A program made the translations under genes and the position numbers. A stretch of DNA of 64,000 nt from Adiantum capillus-veneris (taxonomy: Eukaryota > Streptophyta > Polypodiopsida > Polypodiales > Pteridaceae): NCBI GenBank assembly GCA_014529385.2, contig CM043952.1, forward strand, positions 70,997,299-71,061,298, written 5' to 3'. Positions 32,079 through 44,439 of this stretch are shown piece after piece. Numbering within the stretch: the stretch's first letter is position 1; every line of letters starts with the position of its first letter. Under the pieces are notes generated by a model that was given only the letters and a program-made list of their open reading frames with translations, did not search any database and was not told where the DNA came from.

Positions 32079-33791
32079 AAGAGAGCAAGTCGCTTCAATC
32101 AAGCAACGATACAGGAGCTTCAAAGACCATTACATTGCTTAGAATAGGAAGCCTCGCCAACAAATGCCAATAAGCAAATTGCTTATACCCACATCTTGCA
32201 CAACATAAATCTTTTCCATGCATTGACCGTGTATGCATAATAGGGCTACATTACAAGGCCTGCATAGGCACAACTTTTAATTGCCGAGCACAACACATAC
32301 CCTTTGCGATACCCTGTCGTAAAGGATGACTCCAAATAGGAAGGGGGGAGGCATTCTGAATGCGGACCTAACATTATGACTATTAGAGGGCAATGTTTTG
32401 TGAGATGCATTGAATTTTTGCGTTTTATTGTGATAATTTTTTGACGAAATTTAGAGTATATGCCCTCATAGTAGTGTTACAGAGGAGTATGGGGACAAAA
32501 TCCATATATGAGCCCCTAGGGACATGTGTATAGTGTACATAGCAGTTAGATTTCTATTTGAATGATTTTTCTTTTGTTAAGTTTTTTAAAAGATTTTCTT
32601 TGTTTATTGTTAAAAAAAAAAAAAACAAATCCATAATCCACATGAAGAAAAGACTGACGAGAGGCCTGAGCACTACAAAGAGAAGAAGGTACAGGGAAAC
32701 GATGAAACTTCACGAAGTATGTCTCAGCAGCCACTACAACAGCCGAAGAACTTGTCACAAATCAGTGTCAATAGGCAACGAACAAGTCATAAAAGTCAGA
32801 GTCGAGTAGCTAAGCCACAAAATGAGTGAGGTGTTAGTCCCAAAGCTTCAAGTAATATTCTTTGTGGTCTAAGCGTCTTAGCTATTCTAGGTACTGCTCA
32901 AGCTGGAAGAGTTGAGCATATTTACATTGTGTCGCTCATGCTTGTATAGGTGAGCAAAAGAGTCGAAGTCTAAGTACTTAAGTCTGGTGAAGTGAAGGAG
33001 AAAGTCCAAAAGACACTCACGTACTGAGCACAGTGAGATACGAGTGGAGAAACTTCTACATCGACAAACCTTCTTGGAAAGGTGGAAGCTATTGAGAAAT
33101 CTTTTGATGTCACATGTGCTACATTTATTCCTCGAAACACCCATCATCTCCTTCTTTCACATTGCATGCTTTTGGTGACAAATTTCTCATATGCATATAG
33201 AGTGTCCCATAATTGGCACTTGCATCAGGCACTCTTTCCGTGTTTCACCCAAGCACTCACCTTTCATGAACATGTACTTCACGTTCAACTGCTCAACTCC
33301 AATAAGAGCGTATACCAAAGGCATTTTTTTTCCCACCGGGTTTTTTCCCTTTGGTCATCCAGGTTTTAGACCCTAATCTAAAGACACCTATTACCATCCT
33401 CTTGTACATATTCCTTCTACATCAACAATAAGGAAATGCTACTCAAATCAATTGACAAATGAATTGGAGCACCAATTTCAGATCATAGCATACTTCTCCT
33501 CAATGGCGAGTCGAAGAATGGCCTACAATGACAAAGCTGTAGACAACACTAACATGATTGCACAGAAACAAAGAAGTCCCCAATGAAGAAGAGCAGACAT
33601 AAAAGTAATCAGAGGATCTCAAAAGATGAATGGTTATGATGATAGATGTCCGCTCTAATGGATCATAGTTCTTGTTGTGGTTCGACAAAGTTACCAGCAG
33701 TGCAACAAATGAAGCCAAAACGACAGCAAAGACCACATCGCCATCGACAATCAGGTCATGTCGGGGATGACATGAACGTGGAAGGGGGGAG
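32079..33791 (+). other. 3' non-coding stretch and polypurine tract of the 15-kb gypsy
   Basis: About 1.7 kb with only short frames. It ends in the purine run GTGGAAGGGGGGAG (about 33778-33791) that abuts the 3' LTR and would prime plus-strand synthesis. Confidence 0.7.
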
Positions 33792-34538
33792 TGTTGACCG
33801 CTGGGTCAACAACACAACATAACTCAAGTTTCGTACCAAAGTCTTATTTGTTGCGAGTTATGAAATGTTGCGGATTATGGCTATAAACGTCATTTGTAAT
33901 GAGTAGTTATTCTAGTTTCAGAAGCCGGGGTGCAATGGCACTTCCAGATTGTAAATACAAAGCCATTTGACCCTTTCAACCCCATTTTTGGTTAAACCTA
34001 AGGTAGCCTTAGTATATAAGGTACCTAGGTCATTTTGTAAAGGGAGACTTTAATCATAATCAAAACTTTAGCGCTGCCGTCTACTGTGTGTGAGAGAGAG
34101 AAAGAGAGTGAGCGTGAGCTTTATCCTCTCGCTACGCCCGGCTCGCTCAACACATTGGAGATCCGATTGCACCATTGCTGTAGGCTCGAGGAGAGCTACG
34201 CGACAACGCCAAGCATTCCACACGAGACGAAGCACACACGCCGACGCATGTACAAGCTATTTGTGGCCGTAAGTGTATCAAACAATGTCTGTTTTCTGCG
34301 TGCTAGTAGTCTATAGAATCGTGGCGACATAAGCTACGCATAGGTACTCATAAATTTCAGTTTCGGGCACTTTCAAAATTCTTCTCTGTCTTCCTACGCG
34401 TTTTCCGTAGACGGGTTTAGAGTGAGGGTTTTGAGTGTAGAAGCATAGGGACAGGTGTATCCTAGTGAGGGGATGGTGTTCCTTAAGTTTCGTACGAATC
34501 TGGCATGATTAGGTGAGTTACCTTCCATATGTGTGTAT
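33792..34538 (+). repeat. 3' LTR of the 15-kb gypsy, truncated
   Basis: It begins TGTTGAC-CGCTGG-GTCAACA and follows the 5' LTR for about 747 bp with about 2-3 percent difference. It stops after GTGTGTAT, where the 5' LTR continues with GTGGCTAGG. The last 210 bp of the LTR are missing. Confidence 0.9.
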
Positions 34539-34650
34539 CTGGAGGGAGATGCTTTGAACATAGAAAGGCTACAAGATGTTCCAATGGGAGAAGTCAAATT
34601 AAAACTACCTCTCTTCCAAGGTAGTGATTCTATGCCTAACATCATGAGTT

Positions 34651-36460
34651 TCACCTTGCAAGATGGTTATCTTCTCCATGGCAATAGGCTATGTGTTACC
34701 CACTCCCTTCGTGAGAAAGTCATGTATGAATCCCATACTCCTCCCTATGTGGGGCATAGAGGCATTCAGCCTACTCTTTGAGGAGTAGGGACGTACTTCT
34801 ATTGGCCTACCATGAAAGTGGACATACAAGAGTATGTTTCAAAATGTGTGGTATGCCAAAAGACTAAGTATGATAGAGGGAAGAAGATTGGATTACTCCA
34901 GCCATTGCCATCACTGATTCACCATGGGAGAGTATATCCATGAATTTTATCTTTGGATTACCCAAGTCTATCCATGGGAATACGGGAATACGGACAAGTA
35001 TATCCATGGGAGAGTATATCCATGAATTTTATCTTTGGATTACCCAAGTCTATCCATGGGAATACGGGAATATGGACAATAGTCGACAGGTTTAGCAAGC
35101 AAGCACACTTTATTCCGGTCAAAAAGACTATTAAGGCACACCAAATGGCAACCCTCTTCATATCTCAAATTTTCAAACACCATGGATTACCAACATCCAT
35201 CGTGGCCGATAGAGATCCTAGAATGACAAGTAATTCCAAGAATGGTATGTTTGAAAATCTAGGTACAAGATTGAATTTCTCTTCGGCCTATCACCCACAA
35301 ATGGATTGCCAAAGTCAGATAGCCAATCTTACAATACTTGATCTACTAAAGACTTATGTTATAGAAGTAGATCAACGCTCACAATGGGAGAAGTACTTAC
35401 CCCTTGTAGAGTATGCGTACAATAATACTATCCATACTACTATGGGAAAAGCACCTTTTGAGATCATAGAGGGAAGACCTAAAAGTCTCTTGCGACTTAA
35501 AGTACATGGGAAGATCTTTGCTTGCTGATGAGTATAGCCACGACCTACAAGAATCTTTTTGAAAGGTTAAGGAGGCTATATTCATCTCTCAACAAAGGAA
35601 AAATCTGCTGTTACTGACAAGCACAGAAGGGCCTTAACGTTCAAAGAAAATGATTGGGTCTTACTTAAGTTTCCCAAGGCTCGATTGAGGCAAACGATGG
35701 GCAAAAATCCTATGGGCCATCAAAAGTATTATGCTAAACTAGCAAAAAGATATTATGGTCCTTTTTTAAACCTTGAAGACAATCAATGACATGGCTTATC
35801 AACTCAAGTTGCCAACCATTGACTCATGCACAATGCTTTTTATGTGAGCTTACTTAAGCCATACAAAGGAGAGCCACCAAGAGAACCAATTATTGAAGAC
35901 CCTCCAGAAATCAAAGACCAAGAAGAGGTGCTACAACTTGAAGCTATCCTTCGGCATGAAGACAAGGTACTACGACATGGTAAGATTATCCGATAGTATC
36001 TTATTAAGTTCAAAAATTATCCTTTTGAAGATGCCAGATGGATGCAAGGAATACAACTTAAGGACCAGTATGAACCTTATCAATGCTTATAATGCTACAA
36101 TAGAGTAAGCAAATGTCAATGCTTTCTAAATGAACAATGTTTTTGTCTTATAATACTAATCCTCTTTTGTGCACAAATTTAAATAGTATACATGCTAAGA
36201 ATCATGTTTGTGATGACGACGTCACTCAAACACCAATTAGAATTTCTCACTCTACTTTGGGAGTATGATGTGGACTAAAGAGCATACATGCTTGCCGCAG
36301 CTACATCTCCCAAGAACCAAATGGACTAGTCATCCATTTTGGAATGGTGTTGTAGGGTGAAAAGGGATCCTCTACCCGCTAAGAAACTTAGACTAATCAC
36401 TAAGACTTTATCTCTTCTACCTCATAGTCAAGGACGACTATGATTTCAAGAGAGAGGTAA
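34651..36460 (+). pseudogene. chromovirus body A: integrase and chromodomain-like tail
   Basis: Homology to body B begins at SFTLQDGYLLHG (34651). It includes the integrase zinc-finger helix (PYVGHRGI) and the core (SMNFIFGLPKSIHGNTGIWT, VADRDPRMTSN, YHPQMDCQSQIANL). Of the D-D35-E triad only the middle Asp remains (Asn, Asp, Gln). A tandem duplication of 82 bp (34922-35085) disrupts the core. The tail (35580-36100) contains KENDWVLLKFPKARLRQ and then, near 35900-36060, an EAILRHEDKVLRHGKIIR stop YLIKFKNYPFEDARWM pattern that fits a chromodomain (YLVKWKxYP-x-E/DATW). This marks the family as a chromovirus. The purine run AAGAGAGAGGTAA abuts the LTR at 36461. Confidence 0.85.
34922..35085 (+). 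repeat. 82-bp tandem duplication in body A integrase
   Basis: CCATGGGAGAGTATATCC at 34922 recurs at 35004, and both copies run through the GLPKSIHGNTGIW codons. Body B has a single copy. Confidence 0.9.
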
Positions 36461-37120
36461 TGTCATAAAATCTAATATCTAACCAACCCAATTGATTTTC
36501 TCATATTAAACGAATCATTTAATATGGGAGAATAAACGGGAACAAGGGTTAGAATATATACATGTGCTTATGGATCTGTCTCAACACGGGCCAAGGTTAA
36601 AGGGGTCCAAATGATAGATTGTCTATTAAAGAGCAATGCTACCTAATGGAGCTTAAAGACTGTAGGGTTAGCTTCATTAAAGACATCCAAAAGTTAGTGT
36701 TAAAAAGTCCTTTGACCTTGGCAAGTAGGGCTGACCTTGAGGTGGGAATGTCGTGCTTGCTAACTAAGGTGCTTAAGGTGTATGCAGGAACCTTCCCAAG
36801 CTTGAGGTGCTTCTCATGATTAAATGACTAAGTTTCTTGAAGTGTTCAATTCAAACATGATCTCTCAAGAGGCATAAATGATTTTCATGCTTAAATGACT
36901 AAGGTGCTTGAAGTGTTTAATTCAAACATGATATCTTTAGAAGCATAAAAGACACATGTCAAGATCCTCCTCATTTGTCCCTCTGATGATGTGCTTGAAT
37001 CCTATTGGATAGGCTTTAAAGGGGTCCAATGAGAATTTAGATGCATAAAAATAAATGATTAAGTTCTTTCTCTTGAAGAGGAAAAAGATGACACATGTCC
37101 AAATAATATAATTAATTAAT

Positions 37121-37212
<92 letters not shown>

Positions 37213-37953
37213 GAACCAAGCATGAGAGGGGGAATACTCTCCCACACACACATACACACTCTCTCTCATTGTGTGAAGTGCAAAGTGCAAGAACTCCATC
37301 TCCTTCTCCAAGCTTGTTGAGAAGTTGAGAGTCTACACAACATTCTTGGCTATGGAATGCAAATCCAACCAAGAGCCATGTTTCAATGCTTAAGCTTGAC
37401 ATCTTCTTCATCTTCATTACTATGCTATTATGCTATGCTAAGCAAGAAGAGGATGATAAGTGAGAAACTATTTCTTTCTCCTATGAATGATTCTTCTTCA
37501 TCTTTCCTACCCTCATTCCCCGCTAGATCTCTCCACCTTCGAAGGTGTTTGAGGCCTTGGGACTGAGGCTTGGGATAGTTAATGCTTTTTGCAAAGTGTA
37601 TGTTATGTTTGTGATGCATGAATCTTTCCATCTTCATTGCATCGCATCACCTAGGTCACAAGGAACACAAAGATTGTATTGTACCAAGTCTCTCTTGATG
37701 GGAGAATCTATAATACAAATACCTTTTGGAGGGGGGACCGCCTCCAAGTAAATCCGGTCCTCAACTATTGTCATGTTCTCTAATACTCTCTCTTGCAATA
37801 GTATTGTTCATTTCAAGTTAATTAAGTACCATGTTTATGTTGCTACCACCAATTAAGTTCACCCTCTATGTTCTCAAAGTAATCTCACAAAAATGCTCAC
37901 TCTAATTCTCTTGATTCCGCTATTCTCAAAGTTCATAGGCCATTTCCATTACA
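36461..37953 (+). repeat. chromovirus LTR shared by bodies A and B
   Basis: 1493 bp, TGTCATAA to TTACA. On its left lies the polypurine tract of body A and on its right the primer-binding site of body B, so it serves as the 3' LTR of one and the 5' LTR of the other. It matches 3026-4448 (inverted) and 49257-50797. Confidence 0.9.
37133..37210. repeat. (AG)39 microsatellite in the LTR
   Basis: A perfect dinucleotide run of 78 bp preceded by a short AC run. The same LTR position holds about 10 CT units in copy 1 and none in copy 3. Confidence 0.98.
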
Positions 37954-37954
37954 T

Positions 37955-37972
37955 TGGTATCAGAGCATTTGG
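37955..37972 (+). other. primer-binding site, initiator tRNA-Met (body B)
   Basis: TGGTATCAGAGCATTTGG lies one base after the LTR. Confidence 0.93.
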
Positions 37973-38368
37973 TTTCTCTTTTCTTGCTTAAGAAGAGAGT
38001 TCCTTAAGTAGCCTATCAATGGTTGATTTTGTTAATTATAATAGGGTAAGTGGGACTGATATCTATTATTGATTTTGTTGAGCCCACTATGTGGGATATG
38101 GTGCACACCTAGGGAGCTTTGGTCTTAATAATGGGGTCTTTTTAGACTTGCCTATGCCTTTACCATTATTGAGCCATAAGAAGTCCAAAAGGAGCTAGCC
38201 CTCGGCAATTATGCAATATTAGACCTATCCTACTACTCTCTTATAATTAATCAATTCGAGCTGTGGGTGTAGATATTTAAGTGCTGATTTTCAAAGGCTA
38301 AGAGGAGTAGCAGCTAAGGTTTTGAATTGCCAAAGAATACACTAAGTAAACACATAAGTATAGTTATC

Positions 38369-39550
38369 ATGGTTGACAATAACCAAGAGAGTAGAATGAA
38401 CATTGATAACTTTAATTTTGCAGATGAAGGTGCTAATGATGATGCCCCCTTGTTTGTCAATTACTAGGTTGCAACAAGCTATGGGCAACTCTGCTTTGGA
38501 ATCCAAAGTTACTCAACAACTTCGTGCTTATGGGATTTTCCTTCCTCTCCAAGAGGAGAGAGAGAGCTTAGGAGGCCTCTTGATGAGACTCGAAAAAGAA
38601 GACTCTCTTCCATACGAGAGGAGGAATCCAAAGAACAAGAAAGTAATGAATCCCTAAGTTCCTCTGAAGATGTGGCTCCACAACGGTAGTCTAGACGATT
38701 GCCGACTCCTCCCAAGAGGAAACGGTCAACACACAGTCCTTCTCCTCGTCACTCCAAAAGGGAAGAGAGGAAACAAAAGAAGAAAAGGTCAAGAAAGAGG
38801 TCACCCTCTTCTTATTATTCTTCACCTTCCTCCTCTTCCGATGAAAGCTATGGCTATTCTCCTAGAGAATATAAGAGGGGAGGACATCACAAATCATACC
38901 CTGCATGGTGAAGGTTACAAAAGCTCAAGAAGTTCAAAGAGGGAGGAAAGAATATATCTTTTCTCACCTATATTGGCACCTTTGGTGCCACTGAAAAAGT
39001 ATTGGCCTTCATCTAGTAATTTGATGGAGCCTTTGGAGACAAGGGCTTCACGAAGTCCTCCAAGCTACACCATGTAGCTATGCACTTCCAAAAATTGGCT
39101 CGTCAATGGTGGGCTAGCCTTTGTGGCATTGGCAAAGCCCCAAAGACATGGAAAACTCTACGAGTTTCCATCATGAAGCAATTCCTTGCAAGCGATGCAA
39201 AGGACAAAGTACTTACCAAATGGTGCAGTTTGAAGCTTCTCACACATGACTCTATTCATAAATATGTGGACAAGTTATGGGATTTACATCTCAAGGCTAC
39301 TGTCTTCCAAAAGATAGACTTTGCTGAGCAAAAGCAACAATTTTGTGTGGGATTACCTGAAGAGATGGCCGAGTATGTCAACTCTCAAAGGCCTGGTTCT
39401 ATCATCGAAGTAATTCACCACACCATGGTTGCTTCCCGCATCAATTTCCAACAAGGGGCTAGACGGAATGTCAAGCCCATGAAAAACAAAGACAAAAGTC
39501 ATGTAAAGGGGAAAACCAATGCCCAGAATTCTTCCCAAGGCAATTCCAAT

Positions 39551-39649
<99 letters not shown>

Positions 39650-39930
39650 CGGTCCAAGTAGAAGGAAGTTTACAAAGGTAAAGACAAAATCTCTCCTGAA
39701 GAGCTTGAAGCTTTTTGCAAGGACCATAAGTCTTTTAAGTGTGGGGAGAAAGGACATGGCTATCGTTCTACCCAAGAGAAATGCACATAGTGAGACTCCT
39801 AGAGCTTCCACCATCGAAGCTCCAAAAGAGGATGCTCATTGCAAAGAATCACCTCTCTCCGATGCTTGGGAAAAGGTAAGGGAACATGATGCCTTCATCT
39901 TGTTTGACCCTGGATCTACTCACAACTTCA
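38369..39930 (+). pseudogene. chromovirus gag (body B) with poly-Asn expansion
   Basis: It starts at the ATG at 38369 (MVDNNQESRMNIDNFNF). Frames change near 38465, 38660 and 38910. The capsid domain lies at 39080-39480 (MHFQKLARQWWASLCGIGKA, LPEEMAEYVNSQRPGSI). Then an AAC run encodes about 33 Asn in the gag frame, where copy 1 has about four triplets. A knuckle in another frame near 39715 is degenerate (CKDHKSFKCGEKGHGYRS, with the last Cys lost). The expansion sits in the linker before the knuckle and may have arisen after inactivation. Confidence 0.8.
39551..39648. repeat. (AAC)33 microsatellite in gag
   Basis: 98 bp of perfect AAC units inside the gag linker. Read in other frames it gives poly-Thr or, on the other strand, poly-Val, which are spurious. 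Confidence 0.98.
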
Positions 39931-40315
39931 TATGAATGGAGTTGGCCACCAAGTTGGGCATTCAAGCTTTTGAGATGGGAGATACTGTAACTGCTGACAG
40001 AGCTTTCAAGGGACATCAAGCCTCCGTTACTCCCTTGATTGGGAAGTTGAGGCTTCATGTCCAAAGCTATGTCGACAAAGAAGACTTTTTCATCTCTCCT
40101 CTCCAACATGAGGATGCTATCCTAGGGGCACCAAGTTTCAACCGCATGGCTGCCAACATGAAGTTCCCTGAAAGGAGAATCTACTTCACCTATAGGGGAG
40201 AGAGCATGTATATAGATGCTAATGAGTCTAGTCATACTATACCACTTGTAAATTCACCGGCTTTTGATAAGTCAATGAAAAGCTTGATTTCTACGTACAT
40301 GATTTTTGTCAAATA
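39880..40315 (+). pseudogene. chromovirus protease and linker (body B)
   Basis: The sequence AFILFDPGSTHNFI is followed by a TGA stop and MELATKLGIQAFEMGDTVTA. The catalytic Asp-Ser-Gly of the family reads Asp-Pro-Gly. The linker to RT ([20 protein letters not shown]) follows and is stopped at 40313. Confidence 0.75.
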
Positions 40316-41650
40316 ATCCACTAATGACGCTAATGATTTATCAAATGAAAATGGTAGGAATCAAGAAGAGTTAGACTTGTCTACTTTTCTAAATGGATTC
40401 CAAGATGTCTTTATGGATGGTATCCCTATGGACTTACCTCCAAAATGAGGGGATGATGACCATAGAATTGAGCTCCTACCAAGAAGCTCGCCGCCTAACA
40501 AGCCTCCTTATTAAGTTTCCCAAGAGGATATCATGAGGCAAGTACAAGAATTGGTAGACAAAAGGATGGTGAGGCCTAGCTCCTCTCCCTTTAAATTTGT
40601 TCTCCAGTCCTTAAAGTGCAAAAGAAAGATGGCACATACCGTATGTGTGTGGACTATCGAGCACTAAATCATATCACTATCAAAAATAGATTTCCCATGC
40701 CTCGGGTAGAAGATCTATTTGATAAGCTACAAGGCTCTACCTACTTCAATAGGATTGACCTTAAAAGTGGCTATCATCAAATAAGGATAGTGGATGAAGA
40801 TATCCTAAAGACCACGTTTCGTACAATGTTTGGTCTTTATGAATATCTAGTCATGCCTTTTGGCTTGACCAATGCATTAGCCACATTCAATCGTTTGATG
40901 GAGAAAATATTTAGACCCTATTGCAAGTTCACTGGAGTGTTCTTTGATATCATCATCTACTCCAAGTCCTAGGAGGAACACAAGCAACATCTCCAAGTGA
41001 TTTTTCAAGCATTGAGGGAGAACAAGCTTTTTCTCAAGCAAAAGAAAAGCGAATTTTCCTTCAAGAGATTCAGTACTTAGGTCATATTATCTTGAGTGGT
41101 ATTTGTATGGATCCAGCGAAGTTAGAGGTAATAAAAGCATGGACTAATCCAAGGAATCTACATGAGCTAAGAAGCTTTATTGGTATGTGTGCATACTATA
41201 GACGTTTCATAGAAATTTTTTCTCAAATAGCAGGACCATTACACGACTTAACAAAGAAGAACATTAAGTATTCATGGATTGCTAAGGAGAAAAATTCTTT
41301 TGACAATCTCAAAGAGAAGCTTACCTCTCAACCAATCCTCATGCTTCCAGATCTCTCAAAACCATTTGAGGTCCAATGTGATGCCTGTGGTGATTGCCTT
41401 GGAGCAGTCTTGCTTCAAGAAGGGCATGCCATAGCATATGAGAGCCGAAGGCTCAATACGGATGAACGGATCTTGGGCATTTATGCAAAAGAGCTTTTAG
41501 CTGTTCTACATGCCCTAAACACATGGAAGCACTATTTATTGGGGACTCCATTCATTTTATGAACATACCACCAAAGTAGTCTCAAGTACTTCATGACGCA
41601 AACCAAGCTTTCCGACAAACAAATGAGGTGGGGAAATTTTCTTTCGTAAT
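40316..41650 (+). pseudogene. chromovirus RT and RNase H (body B)
   Basis: RT motifs run in order: [55 protein letters not shown] and [11 protein letters not shown]. The catalytic pair reads Phe-Asp-Ile. Copy 1 has FFDDIII, so exactly one Asp codon (3 bp near 40948) is missing. The connection domain (IKAWTNPRNLHELRSFIGMC) is followed by RNase H (FEVQCDACGDCLGAVLLQEG, ESRRLNTDER, YAKELLAVLHAL). Stops occur at 40441, 40515, 40970 and about 41080, with another after HYLLGTPFIL. Confidence 0.88.
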
Positions 41651-41702
41651 TTTATTTTCATAGAGTTTTCATATTGCTCACATTGCTAGTAAGCACAATC
41701 AA

Positions 41703-42707
41703 GTGGCCCATGTACTTTCACGACGACCAAAAGTTAATGTGGTGTCTATAGCAACTCACAATGATCTATCTTCTATGATAGATGAGTATGCTACTCACCC
41801 TGACTTTACAGATGTAATGTCAGCCCTTGCTTTGGGAAAGAAAGAGGAATCATTCACCTTGCAGGATGGTTATCTTCTCCATGGAAATAGGATATGTGTT
41901 ACCCAGTCCCTTTGTAAGAAAGTCATGTATGAATCCCATGCTCCTCCCTATGCGGGGCATAGAGGCATCAAACCTACTCTTTGAGGAGTAGAGATGTACT
42001 TCTATTGGCCTACCATGAAAGTGGACATAAAAAAATGTACGTTTCAAAATGTGTGGTATGCCAAAAGACTAAGTATGATAGAGGGAAGAAACTTGAATTA
42101 CTCCAGCCATTGCCAATCCCTGATTCACCATGGGAGAATATATCCATGGAATTTATCTTTGGATTACCCAAGTCTATCCATGGGAATACGGGAATATGGA
42201 CAATAGTCGACAGGTTTAGCAAACAAGCACACTTTATTCCGGTCAAAAAGACTATTAAGGCACACCAAATGGCAACCCACTTCATATCTCAAATTTTCAA
42301 ACACCATGGATTACCAACATCCATCATGGCTAATAGAGATCCTAGAATGACCAGTAATTTCAAGAAAGGTCTCTTTGAAAATCTAGGTACAAGATTGAAT
42401 TTCTCTTCGTCCTATCACCCACAAATGGATCGCCAAAGTGAGATAGCCAATCTTACAATACTTGATCTATTAAAGACTTATGTTATAGAAGTAGATCAAC
42501 GCTCACAATGGGAGAAGTACTTACCCCTTGTAGAGTATGCATACAATAATACTGTCTATACTAGTATGGGAAAAGCACCTTTTGAGATCATAGAGGGAAG
42601 ACCTTGCACAAATTTAAATAGCATACATGCTAAGAATCATGTTTGTGATGACGAACAAGATTGTGTACAATCAAACAACCAAATTGCTATTGATAGCTTC
42701 TAGACTA
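41703..42707 (+). pseudogene. chromovirus integrase (body B), truncated
   Basis: Zinc-finger part: HRGIKPTL, then KCVVCQKTKYDRGKKLELLQ in the next frame. Core: SMEFIFGLPKSIHGNTGIWT, MANRDPRMTSN and YHPQMDRQSEIANL. The triad reads Glu, Asn, Glu instead of Asp, Asp, Glu, with the expected 35-residue spacing between the last two. After the IEGRP codons at 42600 the sequence jumps to the region that in body A lies near 36172, removing the C-terminal domain and chromodomain. Confidence 0.85.
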
Positions 42708-43628
<921 letters not shown>

Positions 43629-44378
43629 TATTAGGAAATAAGACATAGCTAAATAGATAATTGAGTAGATTACTTAATGGAGAGAGACAGATTTACATAC
43701 ACGAGATTGTAGGGTAGAGAGAGAGAGAGAGAGTACACACGATATACGTGGTTCACCCAATGTGGGCTACATCCACGGGAAAGCAGCCACTCAATGGCTT
43801 TAGTACTTCAAAACAATAGTTTACAAAGGGATTATACCCTTTTGGAGCTCCCGCCTTACTTCACTCTCACCACCTCACACCCACCTTGTTGCATCCACTT
43901 CACACTATGAAATGTGTGTAGAAATGGCCTCCTTTTATAGGCCAAAAGGGCTTCCCTCTCTTATGAGAGGTAGCCATGTGTAGCCGCCCTTGTGTAGATA
44001 AGTCCAAATCGGACCCTTCAATCTGCCCATGTGTGGCCGCCCTTGAGAAGACAAGTCCGCTTTTGAATTCGGCCACCGGCCATTAAATTCGGCCACCGAC
44101 CACTGGCCAATTGACCGGTTGTTTTCCAACCACTTTCCGGCCATCGTCCGGCCATAATATTTCGGAAAAAAAGAATATTCCGACGAAGAAAAAAAAGTAT
44201 CGGGGGTTCCGCCCCCGAGGCCCCTAAAGTTGCCCCTGATTTTTGGCCGCGTGAAAATTTTGGTTTCCGGCGAGTGATTTTCCTTCACGCACGATGGCTT
44301 CTCCTCATAATGGGGGCCCTACAAATGTGCGCTTTTACCACAGAAGATTACAAGGTAAATCAGGATCCATAGTTAACA
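43629..44378 (-). repeat. 3' LTR of copia-2
   Basis: 750 bp. The plus-strand end reads TATTAGG where the partner has TGTTAGG. It has about nine GA repeats (43715-43733) where the partner has about 33. Confidence 0.9.
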
Positions 44379-44439
44379 ATCTCCCACTTGGAGACTGATC
44401 TTAAAACCAAACCTGTGACTGCTTTCCATCCTGGCTTCT

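Larger units (their letters stand above)
19417..34538 (+). mobile_element. 15-kb non-autonomous Ty3/gypsy-type element (gag, protease, ORF3; no RT or integrase)
   Basis: The 5' LTR (19417-20373) and a truncated 3' LTR (33792-34538) are nearly identical over the shared part. Inside are a TGGCGCC-type primer-binding site, a 6-kb leader with a palindrome array and a nested copia (22239-26000), gag (27147-30344), protease (30326-30685), an unfamiliar third ORF (about 30639-32078), a 1.7-kb 3' non-coding stretch and a polypurine tract. I searched all frames for RT, RNase H and integrase motifs and saw none, so the element would need enzymes from a relative. The primer site suggests kinship with Athila-type gypsy elements, but that is inference. 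The 3' LTR is cut at about 34538 next to chromovirus body A. Confidence 0.85.
37954..42707 (+). mobile_element. chromovirus body B (lacks 3' end and 3' LTR)
   Basis: The order is primer-binding site, leader (to 38368), gag, protease, RT, RNase H and integrase. About 690 bp present in body A (35480-36170) are missing at 42603, and the family sequence ends near 42650. No LTR follows. Many stops and frameshifts are present. Confidence 0.88.

Noticed and set aside
33082..33376. ORFs near 33.1-33.4 kb as an envelope-like gene
   Set aside because: They are short, without a signal peptide plus membrane anchor arrangement, and lie in the 3' non-coding part of the gypsy element.
36937..37417. ORFs with long Ser-Leu runs
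   Set aside because: They are translations of the AG microsatellite in the LTR.
39353..39935. Poly-Thr and poly-Val ORFs
   Set aside because: They are other-frame readings of the AAC run in gag.
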